Assembly (NCBI GenBank): GCA_038049695.1
Contig: CP142458.1
Span: forward strand, 41,199,501-41,263,500
Reading direction: 5' to 3'
Length of the DNA stretch: 64,000 nucleotides
Source of the DNA: Cinnamomum chago
Lineage: Eukaryota; Streptophyta; Magnoliopsida; Laurales; Lauraceae
The position numbers and the translations under genes were made by a program. Below the pieces are notes generated by a model that made no database searches, was not told the origin of the DNA, and was given only the letters and a program-made list of their open reading frames with translations. Shown here in pieces: positions 42,391-56,068 of this stretch (its first letter is position 1; each line of letters opens with the position of its first letter).

Positions 42391-43944
42391 CAATTTCTGA
42401 GTTGTTTTGCAACCCATTTCAGGGCTGATTTCTACCCCATTTCTGGGCTGTATTCCAGCCCATTTCAGCCCCTTTCCAGCCCATATCAGACTTTATTTCC
42501 AGCCCCTTTCCCCCCATTATTGGAAGCCCATTTAAACCCATTGAAGCATAGTAGTATGAGATGTATACATTGAATCGAATTACCTTAAATCGTGAAATTT
42601 AAATGGGAAAAATGATGGAATTGTTTGATGTTAGAATTACCCGAGAAATTTATTCAAGTCTTAAATACACTTTACATCTTTAATTGTCGGAGATCTTCAG
42701 TGACACCAAGCTTTACATATATTATTGACATTAAGGGTCTAAGTGTATGTCAAGACGACCCGGGGTAAGCCATTAAACCACTACACGTTAATTCATTCCT
42801 AGTTATGAAAATTTGTATATTTTCTACAAATTGTTTTGAAATAGATTTGAGTGGTTTGCCACGTTCGAAAACATCGGTAAGGCTACTCATCTGTTTCGTT
42901 CGAATTTGTCAGTATGTATTTCTCTGGAGTAGTTCCTTTTATCGATTTTGGAAATGTAAAACTATGATTTGATTTGTATCAATTCAAGTTTTGGTTTTGA
43001 ATGGCACCACTAAGCTTAGGTCACCTAGTTGGGTTGATCACCCAGCTTGGTATCTTAAAATTATTTGCCAACTGCAGTTTGGATTCTGTTTGTTTGCTCC
43101 GGCCATGGCAACGTTCTGTATTCCAATCCCACGAGTAGTGGCAACAGCTTCTGTCTGTCTGTTCCGGCCATTTTATATGGCAACGATTATTTGTCTGTGT
43201 GCTCTTGTTACTTCAGTAATAGGAGAATATAGCTACATGTGGTTTGCCAATATTTCGATTATTTGTCAGTGAGTTTGAAACATTTAAACTATGAAATTCT
43301 TTCATTTGTATAGATTTGGTTCATTTGGTTTACTCTTTAAATATGTTTCGTTTCAATTGTATTTTTATGATTTTAAACATGACATTTATAAAACTTGTAT
43401 ACCTTATTTGCTTTATTAACTTGTCAGACTGTCGTGTCTGATACTCTTTTGTTTGGTGTCAGATGTCAGACCCGCAGATTTTGAGGCGAAGCACGCGGTT
43501 GAGGCTGTGGAGCCGCTAGTGGAGCCCAAGTGGCAGCCCAACGATGTCATGTAGACGTCGTGTTGGATTTTGAGCTGGGATAACATTTTGGGAACTTAGT
43601 TTATGACCTCATCGGTCTTCTTTTGGGATGTATAAATTAAATATACTTTTGTGATCCTCACAACTTTAACTAACTTTGGGTTATACCATTTATATATTTA
43701 TCTTTTGATACAGAGTTTGTGTAATTATCTTATATCTTGTTTGGTTTTTATTTTACTACAAGCTTCCGCATATTATTATTTGTTGTGAATTTGATTAATT
43801 GGTTGTGATGGATCGTCTGGAATCCTCACCGCGGAATCCTGTAGGAAAATAATTAGCGTGTGCGGACGGAATTTTCTGACCCGTCGTGCCATGTACCCCG
43901 GATTAAGGACTTGATTATTATGGCCTTGATCCAGGGGCGTGACA
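42391..43944 (+). repeat. Diverged, 5'-truncated chromovirus-type LTR (LTR4)
   Basis: The first part (to about 42548) is an imperfect repeat of cccatttcagggctg-like words. The rest aligns in order with the 3' half of the D and C LTRs: ctaagcttagg, ctgcagtttggat, an acceptor with micro-ORF (43463-43554), taacattttggga, gcttccgcatat, cctcaccgcgga, and the end aggggcgtgaca. No primer site follows, so it is a solo or broken LTR. It is much more diverged than D from C. Confidence 0.7.
43463..43554 (+). other. LTR micro-exon in LTR4
   Basis: After TTTGGTGTCAG a 92-base stretch reads, from its third base, 29 codons with no stop until TAG at 43552. Ending EPKWQPNDVM, it keeps Glu7, Glu16-Pro17, Trp23 and Asp27-Val28 in register with the C and D copies. 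Confidence 0.5.
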
Positions 43945-44013
43945 GTTAGTACGTGTGTAGATGGTTGTGAAGCCACGAGTTTCACAGGTTTGTTGTGTCA
44001 GTGATGTCATATA
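43945..44013. other. Short spacer before copia element F
   Basis: I recognise nothing in these 69 bases. Confidence 0.4.
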
Positions 44014-45535
44014 TGTTCGTTTCTATAGACTCAATCCATCAGATGATATAATAAATTGATTAATTTCTTTATTTATCAATAAAATCATGCTTTCCTTTCA
44101 TGAGATGAATGGTGTTTTATTACTTTATGCACATAACCAATACATATGACATGATGGTTCATGAGATGAACCGGGTTCCATTAGTATATTAGATGTGATG
44201 TATGTGTATAGATGAGATCCACATACGGGAGACATGTGTCACAAATCTTATACTTAATTATCTTCACAACCAGTGATGAGACTGGGCATCTCATCTGATA
44301 AGGTTGCAGCACTTTGATCACTATGAGATAGTGTGATTTGTCTCGATCATCAGAATGTAAGATTTTGGATCATGGTGTTGGTACATTCGATGTATTGAAG
44401 GACAATGAGAAGCACCTTATGGAATACTGTCTTTATTTTAAGGTCTGCTCTCATAATTTCCTAGCAATAGGCTCTCAATCCTGAGACATTGATGAACTCA
44501 AGTTTCTGTCTATTCATCTGCTTTGAGTCACCAATGAGTGAGGTCAACTGTATGTCAATACCTCGGTGTCTTGGGTACGTGGTAGTAGGACTGTCGGAAC
44601 ATTCAATGGTCAAGATGGAATCTATCTATATTATCTCATTGTGCCAATTAATGGATTTATCATTAGTAAGTGCACACCCATCTCGATTCAGAGTTAATTG
44701 GATCGTACCGATGATCATTGTGATTAATTGGGTCTTAAGGATAATAAGATGTAGATCTAAGATTGGAAGGGAAATGTTTATTCCAATTAATCCATAGATA
44801 AGGATAGAGGGGCCTAGTTGTGGTCATAGGGGAAGTTTAGGGTCTTTTTTGTAATTTATTCCTATGACTGGAGTGCAATTGTATTTATATAGTGGTGTTA
44901 TTTTCAATTAACTGTCGGCCCAGATTGCACATGAGATGTGGGGTCGCGATGTCCCAGTTGGAGCCAGCTTTCTATGGAATCCCTAGTGGTCCCCACGCTA
45001 GCCCAAGTTATTAGAAAGTTACTAATCCTACTTGTAAGACCCCGACCCGAGTGAACCCGATTAGTGTTAATTAAGTCGTGCGTTAGTTCTAAGCTTGATT
45101 AGTGATTTTGGCTAAGTTGGGTTTGGAATAGCTTTCGTTATAGTTTCGGGGAATTTTGAGTGTTTTGGTGACTAGTGGGGCCCTTTAGGGGTTCCCTTTT
45201 CGACTTTGCGTTTGCTTAAAGGATTTTTCGGAATTGTTTTGATTTGCGTTCTTATCTCGTTTTATTTATCTTGTTAATCCCTACAACTTTCATATTGATC
45301 CCGTTCCCATTCGAGACCCTGAAACCTGATTTCCTAGCCTTGAGGGCAAAATAGTGTTTTTACACTAAACTTGTACCAAAAACTTGATATCCCCGAAACC
45401 CGCGAAACATATACTTTTTGGAATCTAGATATTTCGGCGATCATTTCTTCCTTCTTCGTCGAATTCATTTGAAGTCCCAAAACACATGATTTCAGCCCAA
45501 AGAGTTCTTAAGTGGTGGGGCCCATCCTCATTACT

Positions 45536-45542
45536 TATATAA
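45536..45542 (+). promoter_or_regulatory. TATA box of element D
   Basis: TATATAA in cttatataagg recurs in the 3' LTR near 53612-53619 and on the minus strand in C near 37392. Confidence 0.7.
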
Positions 45543-46243
45543 GGAGAAACCCATCTTCCATTTCCCTTTTCCAGCACAAAAGAGAACCTAGGGTTTGCTT
45601 CGGCAACTTTCTCTTCTTCTTCTTGCTCTCTCCATCTCAATCTCCCACCAAGCTTGTACCAACATCAAAATAGACTTCACCATTCTCTTCCTCATCTTGA
45701 AGGCTACCTATTGATACCATTTGTGAAGGAAACCTCTCATTCCAAGATCTTCTTTGAGCTTACTCTTGCCATTTGAAGGTCATCCAAGTAAGCAATCTTC
45801 TCCATCTTCTAGATTTGTGTTCTTCTAGTCCTTGAGAAGCTCCATTTTCATTATTGTGAGTTCTATCTTCTTCATTCATTGTTTGACCCATTTTAGGGTT
45901 TGTTTTGGGGGTTTTTGCTTGTAGCTTGGAATTGAGCTTAAGAGGTGATTAGAGGCTTGGTTTTGCTAGCTTGGACCTAAGGCAAGTGGATGATTAGGTG
46001 TTTTGAGTTTTAAATGATTTGGTGAAATATTAATGATTTACTCATGCTTTTATTGATTTGCATTGTTGAAATAAATGCTCATAAAGCATCTTGCTACCTT
46101 ATTTAATGCCTTGGAAACATTTGTTTATAGTTGTCTTTATCTCTAGTGGTGTGTTGGTTGTATAAGTGTTGAAAGGAGGAAAATAAGGGAAAGGTCCAGC
46201 TCACTGCAGAATAGAACCTGGGTTCTGTTCCGCAGTTCAAGCG

Positions 46244-46454
46244 GTCGACCGGCACGCGGGCTCGGTCGACTGGAGACACAAGGTCAGGTTCCCTAGAACC
46301 TGACCAAAACACTATTCTCCCATTTCAGTTACAACTGCCGGTCGACCAGCCATGGGCTCGGTCGACTGGGCACATAGGGACCAGGTCGACCTGACCTTCT
46401 CAGGTCGACCGAGGCTGCTGTGTACGGGGTCGACCGGGCCTTGACCAGGTCGAC
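46244..46454. promoter_or_regulatory. GTCGAC cluster in element D LTR (eight sites)
   Basis: Eight GTCGAC hexamers sit in 211 bases, mostly as cggtcgacc or aggtcgacc. The 3' LTR copy (56538-56755) keeps most of them with point changes. They lie downstream of the TATA box, so they would be transcribed. Confidence 0.7.
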
Positions 46455-47646
46455 CGGGCCAATTGCAAATTCCTTGCTGGAAGGGATTTTTACCCTATTT
46501 TTGGATGGACTTGAGTGGGACTTTGGCTACCCTTTTTGGACTCATTTGACTGTATGTTAGGATGTCTTGAGCCGACGTCCTTCACGGTTAGTCTGGTTGC
46601 ATCGGACTCCAATCTATTTCAATCTTGAACGGTATGGGACAACGAGGTACCTTCTTTAAATCTATGTACGAAGTCTATTTCTTTGGGTATCGCAAATCCC
46701 ATCCCTTTCGGTGATTGAGTAGGTTACCCGACGCTTCAGGATTAACATTGTACTTAGAATTGAATTGTCTATAGTTTTGACTTTAATCATACCGTCTGGT
46801 ACTATCATAAGTTCATTTAAAGTTTTGAAAACCCTAAAGTGTATAAGGAGCCCGAAATGTCTTCAAACTCAAGGAGTACCAAGTCATTATTACAATCGAC
46901 ATACGGGACCCCTATTCACCTTAAATAAATCTTGGAATAACTATTTTACCCGAAATTGTAGTAGTTCATTGTATTTCCTTATTTTCGAGATTTGTATTAC
47001 ATGACTTGTTTTCCCGAAAGCATTGAAGTTATACTAGTAACAGTTACTTGTCCTGAAAAGTATTGCACCACATGAAATGAAAGTTATGCCTTGCGCATCT
47101 TTACCCCGCATGTTCATTTACTTGCATTTGATTTACTGGTTCATGTCTCGATTGGTTATTTGACCTATGAATCGGCATCACTAAGCTTGGATAACCTTGT
47201 CGGTTTGATCCACTGACTTGGAGATCCCCTTCCCGTCCCCATAGCTGCAGTATGGATCCCGATGCCCGGTTTATTACCGTGGTCCCGTCCCGATACCTGG
47301 TTCGAGACCGTGGTCTCGTCCCGTATATTTATATTGTATATATATGTTTCATTGAATCTCCTCACCTTGTGTGACTGAGATCAACGTCCCGTTACACTCT
47401 TGTCACTACGGTGATAGAGGACTTAGCTTTGTGTGATTGTCATCTTGCTAGTTCCCGATTCCTTGGATACCTTACATGTTTTATATTGCTTATTTGTTTT
47501 CCAGTAAATGATTTATCTCTTTTATGAAAGTTATTGCTTAAACAAATTTTTTATGCTTTCCAAGGTATTTCGTTTGTTATATGTTGTTGTATCTTTTCAC
47601 CCTCTTGCCAGACCGTTGTGTCTGACCCATTTTCTTTGGTACTCAG

Positions 47647-47738
47647 GTCCCGTTGCTAGTTATCTTGAGGAGGAGCTGGAGGAGGCGGTTGGTGAACAAC
47701 AGCATCAAGTTTAGTGGCATGCTGATGATGTCATTTAG
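47647..47738 (+). other. LTR micro-exon in element D 5' LTR (with a stop)
   Basis: This is the same 92-base unit after TTTGGTACTCAG. It has an early TAG at 47710 where the 3' LTR copy has GAG. Confidence 0.5.
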
Positions 47739-48173
47739 ATATCTGGTTGCTACGAGAGATGTAACATTTTTGGAAACTGTTAACCATTCTTTTGGGTTAT
47801 TGTTTTGTTTATATTGGCCTTTGTTGGCCTCTATTTTTGGGGAATGTAACTAAATGATCTTTTGTATAAACTTTAACTTACTTTTGGGAAACATGCTAAT
47901 GATCATTGCTCATTCTGATATAATATTTTATACTTGTGATATTGTCTTTATGATTAGAGATGGTTTGCCTATTTGATTTGCTACACGCTTCCGCACTTAA
48001 AAGAAATATTCATTTATGGTCGTGATATCCTCACCGTGGACACCTGTGAGAAATTAAATAAGTGTGTACACCCTGTTGATACACTCCACATGTTAACCAT
48101 TCACTCACCACTCCACATTACCATCCCCGATCCCGGATCAGTCCCGTAGGCCCGGTCCGGGGTCGCGACAGAC

Positions 48174-48184
48174 TGGTATCAGAG
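48174..48184 (+). other. Primer-binding site of element D (initiator tRNA-Met type)
   Basis: TGGTATCAGAG begins three bases after the LTR. Confidence 0.9.
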
Positions 48185-48329
48185 GAGACGTGTTTCAAGC
48201 AATTAAAAGAAACTAGAAATCCTAAAGACGTGGCGACGATTTATTAGACGCTTCGTTAGCTAGAATCGTGTGAGCAATGTGTGACCCTTTATTTGATTAT
48301 TATGTGTTAACAACTTGTTTTGCAGCATC

Positions 48330-49640
48330 ATGCCACCTCGTAAGAGATCGGTAAACGGTAACCCCTCCGCAAGCAATAGTGATCATACAAGGCCGGTTGA
48401 TGAAGACCTAGTTGAGAACATCATGCCCAATCAATTCCAACTGATGATGCAAGCAATGCTTGACCAACAGCGTCAGGCCAATGAGAATCAAACTAGGCTA
48501 CAAGAACAGATGCTTAAGAAAGATGGGGACCATGCTAGTGAAATGGCAGAGATGCAAAGGCAACTATTAGAAGTGTTACAGAGAAGGCCCTGGTCAGTTC
48601 AACCTCAACCTGCTATTGTCATCAATCATAGGCAACATGATCCGAACACTTTGTTTGAGTGGTTTTGGAAGAGAGCTCCAAAGGAATTCCTAGGCACAGA
48701 GGATCCATTAGCGGCAGATGATTGGTTGGACCATATGGAGAACATCTTTGAGATTTTCCAATGCACCGAGGAGAAAGAGTGAAACTAGCATCATGTCTCT
48801 TTAGCGGTACAACGGACAGATGGTGGAAAACGGTTAGGGAGGAATACAGGATTATGGCTGATGCAGAGGTTTGGGCAAACTTCAAGAGGCAGTTCCATGA
48901 TAAATATGTACCCACTCACATCAAGCGACAGAAAGCAGTGGAATTCCAGCAGCTTGTTCAAGGGAACATGATAGTCCTCGAATACCTCACAAAGTTCGAG
49001 AGATTATCTAGATATGCTCCAGAACTAGTGGACACGGTGGAGAAGAAGATTGTTAAGTTTCTAGAGGGATTTAACCCTTTCATTGAGAGGGATGCTACCG
49101 GAGTAGTACCACCTGCCACTTTTGAAGAAGCCGTCAAGAGGGCCTATAAGTTTGAGAACTTCCATAACAAGATCCTCAGAGTTCAGGGAAAGGGTCCAGC
49201 TAACCAACAGAACCACCTGCACTAGAGAAATCAGCAAAACAAGAAGCAGAGGCCAAAGCAGAATGTTCAGAATCCAGTGATTTGCATCCATTGTGGAAAG
49301 AATCATGTGAGTGTTGAATGTCGTACCATTACAGAAGCATGCTTCAGGTGTGGTGTGATGAACCATCAAATGAGAGATTGCCCAAGACCGAATAGGCAGA
49401 ATCAGCAACAACAAGGACCACAGAGTCCAGCAGCATCACAGAATGCAATGGTTGTCCAAAATCAGGCAAGATCACTCCAGCAACAAGCACCACAGCAACA
49501 ACAGCATAGACAGCAGCAGCCACAACAGCAGGCCCGTTATCAGCAGGGACAACCAAAATCAGCGTGCACCGCAACAAAATAGGAATGCACAACAAGGTAG
49601 GCCACAACAAGCTCAGAATAGGCCACATCATCGAGGACAA
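48330..49640 (+). pseudogene. gag: Element D gag
   Basis: The ATG at 48330 follows ttgcagcatc, the same start as in C (MPPRKRSVNGNPSASNSDHT). The first 150 residues are open. A frameshift near 48775 moves the capsid core to another frame (VWANFKRQFHDKYVP, FERLSRYAPELVDTVEKKI), ending at TAG 49222-49224. Both zinc knuckles remain (CIHCGKNHVSVEC and CFRCGVMNHQMRDC near 49285-49380). A Gln-rich linker and a further shift near 49560 lead into protease. Confidence 0.85.
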
Positions 49641-52600
49641 ATCTATGGGTTAAGAGAGCTGATGCAGAGGCAGCAGTCAATGTCGTGGAAGGTACACTCC
49701 TTTTTTATGGGATTAAAGCTAAGATTTTATTTGACCCTAGCTCTACACATTTATTCGTATCCCATAAATTCTCTGAGTTGATTGATATGCATGCCAGAGA
49801 GCTTGAGTTCATTTTGATTGTGGCAACCCTAGTAGGTAAACAAGTTATTTGTAGAACCTTTTATCCTAGTTGCACAGTCCAGATAGGAGAAGTGGTTTTA
49901 ACAGCAGATCTCATTTCATTGGAGATGTATGATTATGATGTCATCCTAGGGATGGATTGGCTGGCAGGGTACCATGCCACGATGGATTGTTTCCATAAGA
50001 CCCTTACTTTCAAGTTAGATGAGACACCAGCAGGGGTGTTATTTCAGGGAGAGAGGAGGAATCCTCGTGCAGGGTTTGTCTCAGCGTTGAAGGCTGATAG
50101 ACTTTTGAGAAGTGGATGTGAAGCCTATTTAGCGTTTATCACGGAGGATAAACGGTCCCAATGGGTGGAGGAGATCCCAATTGTTTGGGAATTCCCGGAT
50201 GTTTTTGCGAAGGAGATCCTAGGTTTACCACCCATCAGAGAGATCGATTTCACTATTGAGTTGTTACCAGGGACCGCTCTGATATCTATTGCACCATATA
50301 GAATGGCTCCGGCGGAATTGAGAGAATTGAAGACTCAGTTGCAAGAATTGTTAAACAAAGGTTTTGTGAGACCGAGTATTTCACCATAGGGAGCTCCAGT
50401 CTTGTTTTTCAAGAAGAAGGATGGTTCGATGGGAATGTGTATAGATTACAGAAGATTGAATCAAGTGACCATCAAGAACAAATACCCATTGCCATGGATA
50501 GATGAATTGTTTGATCAGTTACAAGGTGCTTCGTATTTTTCGAAGATTGATTTGAGATCCAATTACCATCAGCTGAGAGTCAGAGAATCATATGTGTTGA
50601 AAATACCTTTCCGGACGAGATATGGCCACTATGAGTTTTTAGTGATGCCATTTGGGTTGACTAATGCACCGGCAGTGTCCATGGCGTTGATGAACAAGAT
50701 ATTTACAGAGTATCTAGATCAGTTTGTAGTAGTATTCATTGACGACATCTTAGTGTACTCCAAGACCAAGGAAGAGCATGAAAAGCACTTGAGAATAGCA
50801 TTGTAACTCTTGAGAGAGAATCAGCTATATGCAAAGCTCAACAAGTGTGAATTTTGGTTAGACCAAGTAGCATTCTTGGGGCACATCATCTCCAAAGAAG
50901 GATTGTCAGTGGATCCGTCCAAGATTGAAGCAGTAGTGAATTGGGAAAGACCAAAGAATGTGATAGAAATTAGAAGTTTTCTGGGATTGGCAGGCTATTA
51001 TCGGAGGTTTGTGCAAGGATTTTCGTCGATTGCGTCACCATTGACGAAGTTGACAAGGAAGAATGCACCATATGTATGGACAAATCAGTGTGAAGTGAGT
51101 TTCCAAGAGTTGAAGAAGAGATTGACTACAACACCAGTCCTTACTTTGCCATCCGGAAGCGGCAGTTTCACCATTTTTACCGATGCTTCGAATGTGGGAC
51201 TTGGTTGTGTGTTGATGGAAGAAGGAAAAGTTGTTGCATATAGATCTCGACAGTTGAAAGACCAAGACAAGAATTATGCCACCCATGATCTTGAGTTAGC
51301 AGTGGTCGTCTTTGCATTGAAGATGTGGAGACATTACTACTATGGAGAGCGTTCGAAGTCCACTCCGACCACTGCAGCTTACAGTACTTGTTTTCGTAGA
51401 AAGAATTGAACATGAGGTAGAGAAGATGGACGGAATATATTAAGGATTACGATTTTCCAATCAAGTACCACCCGGGGAAAGCTAATGTAGTTGCCGATGC
51501 CTTGAGCAGAAAATCAGAAGGCTTGGCAAATCTAATTGGCACTTGTATTTTCGAGCAATTTAAAGAGTTGAGTATAGACTTGCAGCCACTAAGGAAGGGT
51601 GTTTTGTTAGCTAACATAACAATTTCAGAGCCTTCTTTCATTCAGAAGATCAAGGATAGTCAGTTGCAAGATCCAGAATTGGCCAAGATTTCAGAGCATA
51701 TAGCGGAACGTCTTGACTTCCGTATTGTTGATGGAGTTTTGTACTACCGTGACCGTCTATGTGTGCCTAACATTGAAGATTTGAGAAATGACATCATGGC
51801 CGAGGCTCACAGCACGAAATATTCTATGCATCAAGGCAGCACAAAGATGTATCAGAATTTGAAGGGCAGATTTTGGTGGAACAATATGAAGAGAGAGATT
51901 GCAGCGTTTGTCTCTCGTTGCATGACCTGTCAGTTGATTAAGGCAGAACGTCAGAGGCCTCCAGGGTTGTTGCAGCCATTAGAGCTCCCGGAATGGAAGT
52001 GGGAGCAAATTACCATGGATTTTATTTCTGGATTACCGAGGACCAGCAGAGGCAACGATGCAATATGGGTCATTGTGGACCGTCTCACCAAGTCAGCTCA
52101 TTTCATTGCTATGAGGACAAGAAAGAAGATGCACATGCTACCTTTGGCAGAGTTGTTTGTCAACGAGATTGTCAGTCGACATGGACAACCAGTTTCTATC
52201 ACATCTGACAGAGACGACAGATTTGTCTCGAGGTTCTGGAGGACGCTACATGAGTCTATGGGCACAAAACTACAGTTTAGCACGGTTTATCACCCGCAGA
52301 CAGATGGTCAATCAGAGAGAACAATTCAGACTCTTGAGGATATGCTCTGTGCTTGTGTGTTAGACTTCAAGACTCATTGGGATGAGACATTACCGTTGTG
52401 TCAGTTTGCTTACAACAACAGCTACCATTTGAGCATTGACATGGCGCCTTTCGAGGCATTGTATGGCAGAAGGTGCAGGACACCTGTATGTTGGGAAGAA
52501 GTCGGCATTCGCAGTTTCCATGGACCTATTGTAAGTGAGACCAGCGACAAAATAAAGTTGATTCAAGAACACCTGAAATTGTCCCGGAGTAGACAGAAGA

Positions 52601-53095
52601 GCTATGCAGACTCCCACCATAGAGACTTATAATTCAAGGAAGGAGACAAGGTTTTCTTGAAAGTGTCACCTACGAGAGGAACATTGAGATTTGGACAGAA
52701 GGGAAAGTTATCACAGAGATACATTGGACCATATGACATTGTGAGCAAGATCGGTGACGTGGCTTATAGGTTAGCCTTACCACCTGAGCTATCCGGCGTA
52801 CACAACGTCTTCCATGTGTCTATGTTGAAGAAGTATGTCCCCGATCCTTCACATGTACTCCGTCATGAGCCATTGGAGATAAGAGAAGATGTTACCTACG
52901 TTGAGAAGCTTGTACAAATCATCGATACAAAGGAACAAGAGTTGAGGACACGGTCTATTCAGTGGGTAAAGGTACTATGGGAGAATCATGGATAGGAAGA
53001 GGCAACATGGGAATTACGAGATCAAGTGCAGAAGAAGTATCCACATCTACTACCAGAGGTGAGTCTTATATTTCATTTGGAGGACCAAATGCCCT
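49641..53095 (+). pseudogene. pol: Element D pol (protease to chromodomain)
   Basis: The protease motif reads FDPSSTH, with Ser where the active-site Gly is expected. Stops are TAG at 50387 (TGG in family), TAA at 50804 (CAA), TAA at 52630 (CAA) and TAG near 52993; a frameshift lies near 51350-51420. Between them RT ([24 protein letters not shown]), RNase H ([14 protein letters not shown]), integrase ([28 protein letters not shown]) and the chromodomain-like end ([11 protein letters not shown]) are clear. RT and RNase H catalytic Asp residues that are lost in C are kept here. Confidence 0.9.
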
Positions 53096-53108
53096 AAGGG
53101 GTGGAGGA
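53096..53108 (+). other. Polypurine tract of element D
   Basis: aaggggtggagga abuts the 3' LTR start TGTAAGACC. Confidence 0.8.
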
Positions 53109-53858
53109 TGTAAGACCCCAACTCGAGTGAACCCGATTAGTGTTAATTAAGTCGTGTGTTAGTTCTAAGCTTCATTAATGATTTTGGCTAAGTTGGGTTT
53201 GGAATAACTTTCGTTATAGTTTCGTGGAATTTTGAGTGTTTTGGTGACTAGTGGGGCCCTTTGGGGGTTCCCTTTTCGACTTTGCATTTGCTTAAAGGAT
53301 TTTTCGCAATTTTTTTGATTTACGTTCTTATCCCGTTTTATTTATCTTGTTAATCCCTACAACTTTCATATTGATCCCGTTCCCATTCGAGACCCTGAAA
53401 CCTGATTTCCTAGCCTTGAGGGCAAAATAGTGTTTTTACACTAAACTTGTACCAAAAACTTGATATCCCCGAAACCCGCGAAACATATACTTTTTGGAAT
53501 CTAGATATTTCGGCGATCATTTCTTCCTTCTTCGTCGAATTCATTTGAAGTCCCAAAACACATGATTTCAGCCCAAAGAGTTCTTAAGTGGTGGGGCCCA
53601 TCCTCATTACTTATATAAGGAGAAACCCATCTTCCATTTCCCTTTTCCAGCACAAAAGAGAACCTAGGGTTTGCTTCGGAAACTTTCTCTTCTTTCTTCT
53701 TCTTCTTGCTCTCTCCATCTCAATCTCCCACCAAACTTGTACCAACATCAAAATAGACTTCACCATTCTCTTCCTCATCTTGAAGGCTACCTATTGATAC
53801 CATTTGTGAAGGAAACCTCTCATTCCAAGATCTTCTTTGAGCTAACTCTTGCCATTTG

Positions 53859-56068
53859 TGTAATTCCATGGGGATCCGAACCCTAGAGGGGGGGGTGAAT
53901 AGGGTGAGCTTCTTTTATGACCAATTTTAACAATTTTAACTTCTTTAAAACAAACTAGTCACAAGTGATGATTATCAAACAATATGCGGAAGCTAATATA
54001 AACAATCACCACAAAGCAAGCACCATCACACAAGGATTTATAGTGGTTCGGCCTCAATGCCTACATCCACTACCGGCTTGTGATCCAACACCCCACCGGA
54101 TTTCCACTATTTATGCTTTTCAATAGGCTAAGCAATAACCTTTACAATATGCTTTCCAAGGCTAAGCAATAACCTTTACATTGATGTTTTTCAAGGCTTA
54201 ACATCAACCTATCCACTATGCTTTTATAGGCTAAGCAATAACCTCTTCAACCACATGGTTGGTTATCTCACTAAGTTGTGTCTTTAATACACTAGATGGA
54301 GATTCATTTTAGCTCATTACATTTGCCTCTAAAATAGGCGGATATGGAAGTGAAAATCTAATACACACTCACACTATGAATGCAAAGATGAAAACAAATG
54401 AAGTGTGTGTGTGTGGTCCTCAATCATTTTGAAAATGAAAGTTCATAAATGTATGCCTAAGGCTTTTGAAAGTTTTAGCTCATAAAACATTTATGATTGA
54501 GGATGTAATGCAATCACATGTTAAAAGTAACAACTTGTTAATGATATCAAAGTTACACAAGTTGTATGAAATGGATTAGCTCTAAACATGTGATGCATAG
54601 GGATGTCAATCAAATCATCAATGAAGCTCAAAACATAAAAATAGATTTGATTGAAAAGAGGGGGCAAATCATATGTAATTATAAGGACAACTTGAAAATG
54701 ATTTACCAATCAAAGTAAGGCAAGTTGTGAAGCATTAAAACAATAATACACATATGATTTGTAAAGATGTTGAATCCAAAACATAAGATACATTTGAAAG
54801 AGATATTCTTATGATGGAAAAACAACAACCAATGATTCAACAAAGTATATGAATCATGTTACATATTTCATTAACATGATCTACTTAGATTTACCAAAGA
54901 TAAAGTACTACTTTGATGAATCAATGGTGATGTATCCAAAACAATAGATCTATTCAAAATATAACACATGCTAAGGATACAACACATCATAGGTTAACAT
55001 GTTACTAAGATTTACCAATGATAAAACAAAACATGAAAACATATGATTTGTAAAGAAGTTGAATCCAAAACATAAGTTAGTTTTGAAAGAGATGTTCTTA
55101 TGATGGAAAACAACAACCAAAGATTCAACCACGTATATGGATCATGTTACATGTGATTTCAAAGATTTTTCCATTAACATGATCTACTTAGATTTACCAA
55201 AGTTAAGTACTACTTGGATTGAATCATATGGTGTTGTATCCAAAACAATAAATCAACTCAAAACATAAAACATGTTAAGGACACAACACAAACATAGTTT
55301 AACATGCTAGAAATGATTTACCAAAAATAAAACAAAGCATGAAAACATATGATTAAGGAAGGAAGAGCCTACTTGGTGGTTTAACTTCATTAATCCAAGC
55401 TTTAGCTTTCCTAATCTTCCCCTTCATCCCTTGGTTCTTTTCCCTTTTGATATGCCTCAAATCCTCTCAAGGAGGGGCTTAAAATTCCCAACTTTTGGCA
55501 AGGGAAAGAACTCATATTTATAGCAAAAAGTTGCCAACGGCTAGTCCTCGGTCGACCGGCAAACAGGCCTCGGTCGACCGAGAACACACAACGGTCATAT
55601 TTCTGACCGTTGGTGCTCCCAGGCAAATTTTGCCTGCAGTTGTCTCGGTCGACCGAGACCTGTATCTCGGTCGACCGGCGACACTGCCGGGACAACCCCC
55701 TTTTGACAAAAAATCCAACTTTTGCCATTTCAAAGTTATTTCTTTGGGGGACCTTTTGGCAACTAAATCAAGCTAGGAAAACATGTTTTAAAGATTCTAA
55801 TGGTTTTTAAAACATGACATAAAAAGCCTAAAAAGATTCAAAACTTTTAAAACAAAGGCTTGCTTGATTTCTTGAAAACTCTTTTCTAAAACAAATGCAT
55901 CCAAGATTAAAAAACAAATCATGCATAAATCAATACTTTTACAAATCTTAAAAGCAATGCATGAATAAAACAAGATTTCAAGTTTATTTAAAACAATGCA
56001 AGTGTGTGAATCAAATGATGCTAGAATGAAATGCATCCATCAAATTGCAATCTAGAAAATTCCTAACA
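53859..56068 (-). mobile_element. Solo LTR X3 (reverse)
   Basis: It is 2210 bp with perfect atttg duplications at 53854-53858 and 56069-56073. The minus strand starts TGTTAGGA and ends AATTACA. It has four GTCGAC sites and an inverted caacggtca / tgaccgttg repeat at 55589-55612, plus the doubled segment of about 300 bp and 37-base repeats seen in X1. It interrupts the D 3' LTR about 15 bases before the donor-like GTAAGC. Confidence 0.92.

Larger units (their letters stand above)
45033..48170 (+). repeat. Element D 5' LTR
   Basis: The LTR runs from TGTAAGACCCCGACC to GGGGTCGCGACA, 3138 bp. TATATAA lies at 45536-45542, followed by about 245 bases without any ATG. A donor-like CCAA|GTAAGC is at 45788, a GTCGAC cluster at 46244-46454, and an acceptor plus micro-ORF at 47647. 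It differs from the 3' LTR by scattered substitutions. Confidence 0.92.

Noticed and set aside
42991..43272. 93-codon frame in LTR4 with hydrophobic stretches
   Set aside because: The other LTRs do not keep this frame beyond a short shared word, so I do not call it a gene. It is mentioned only as a possible upstream exon region.
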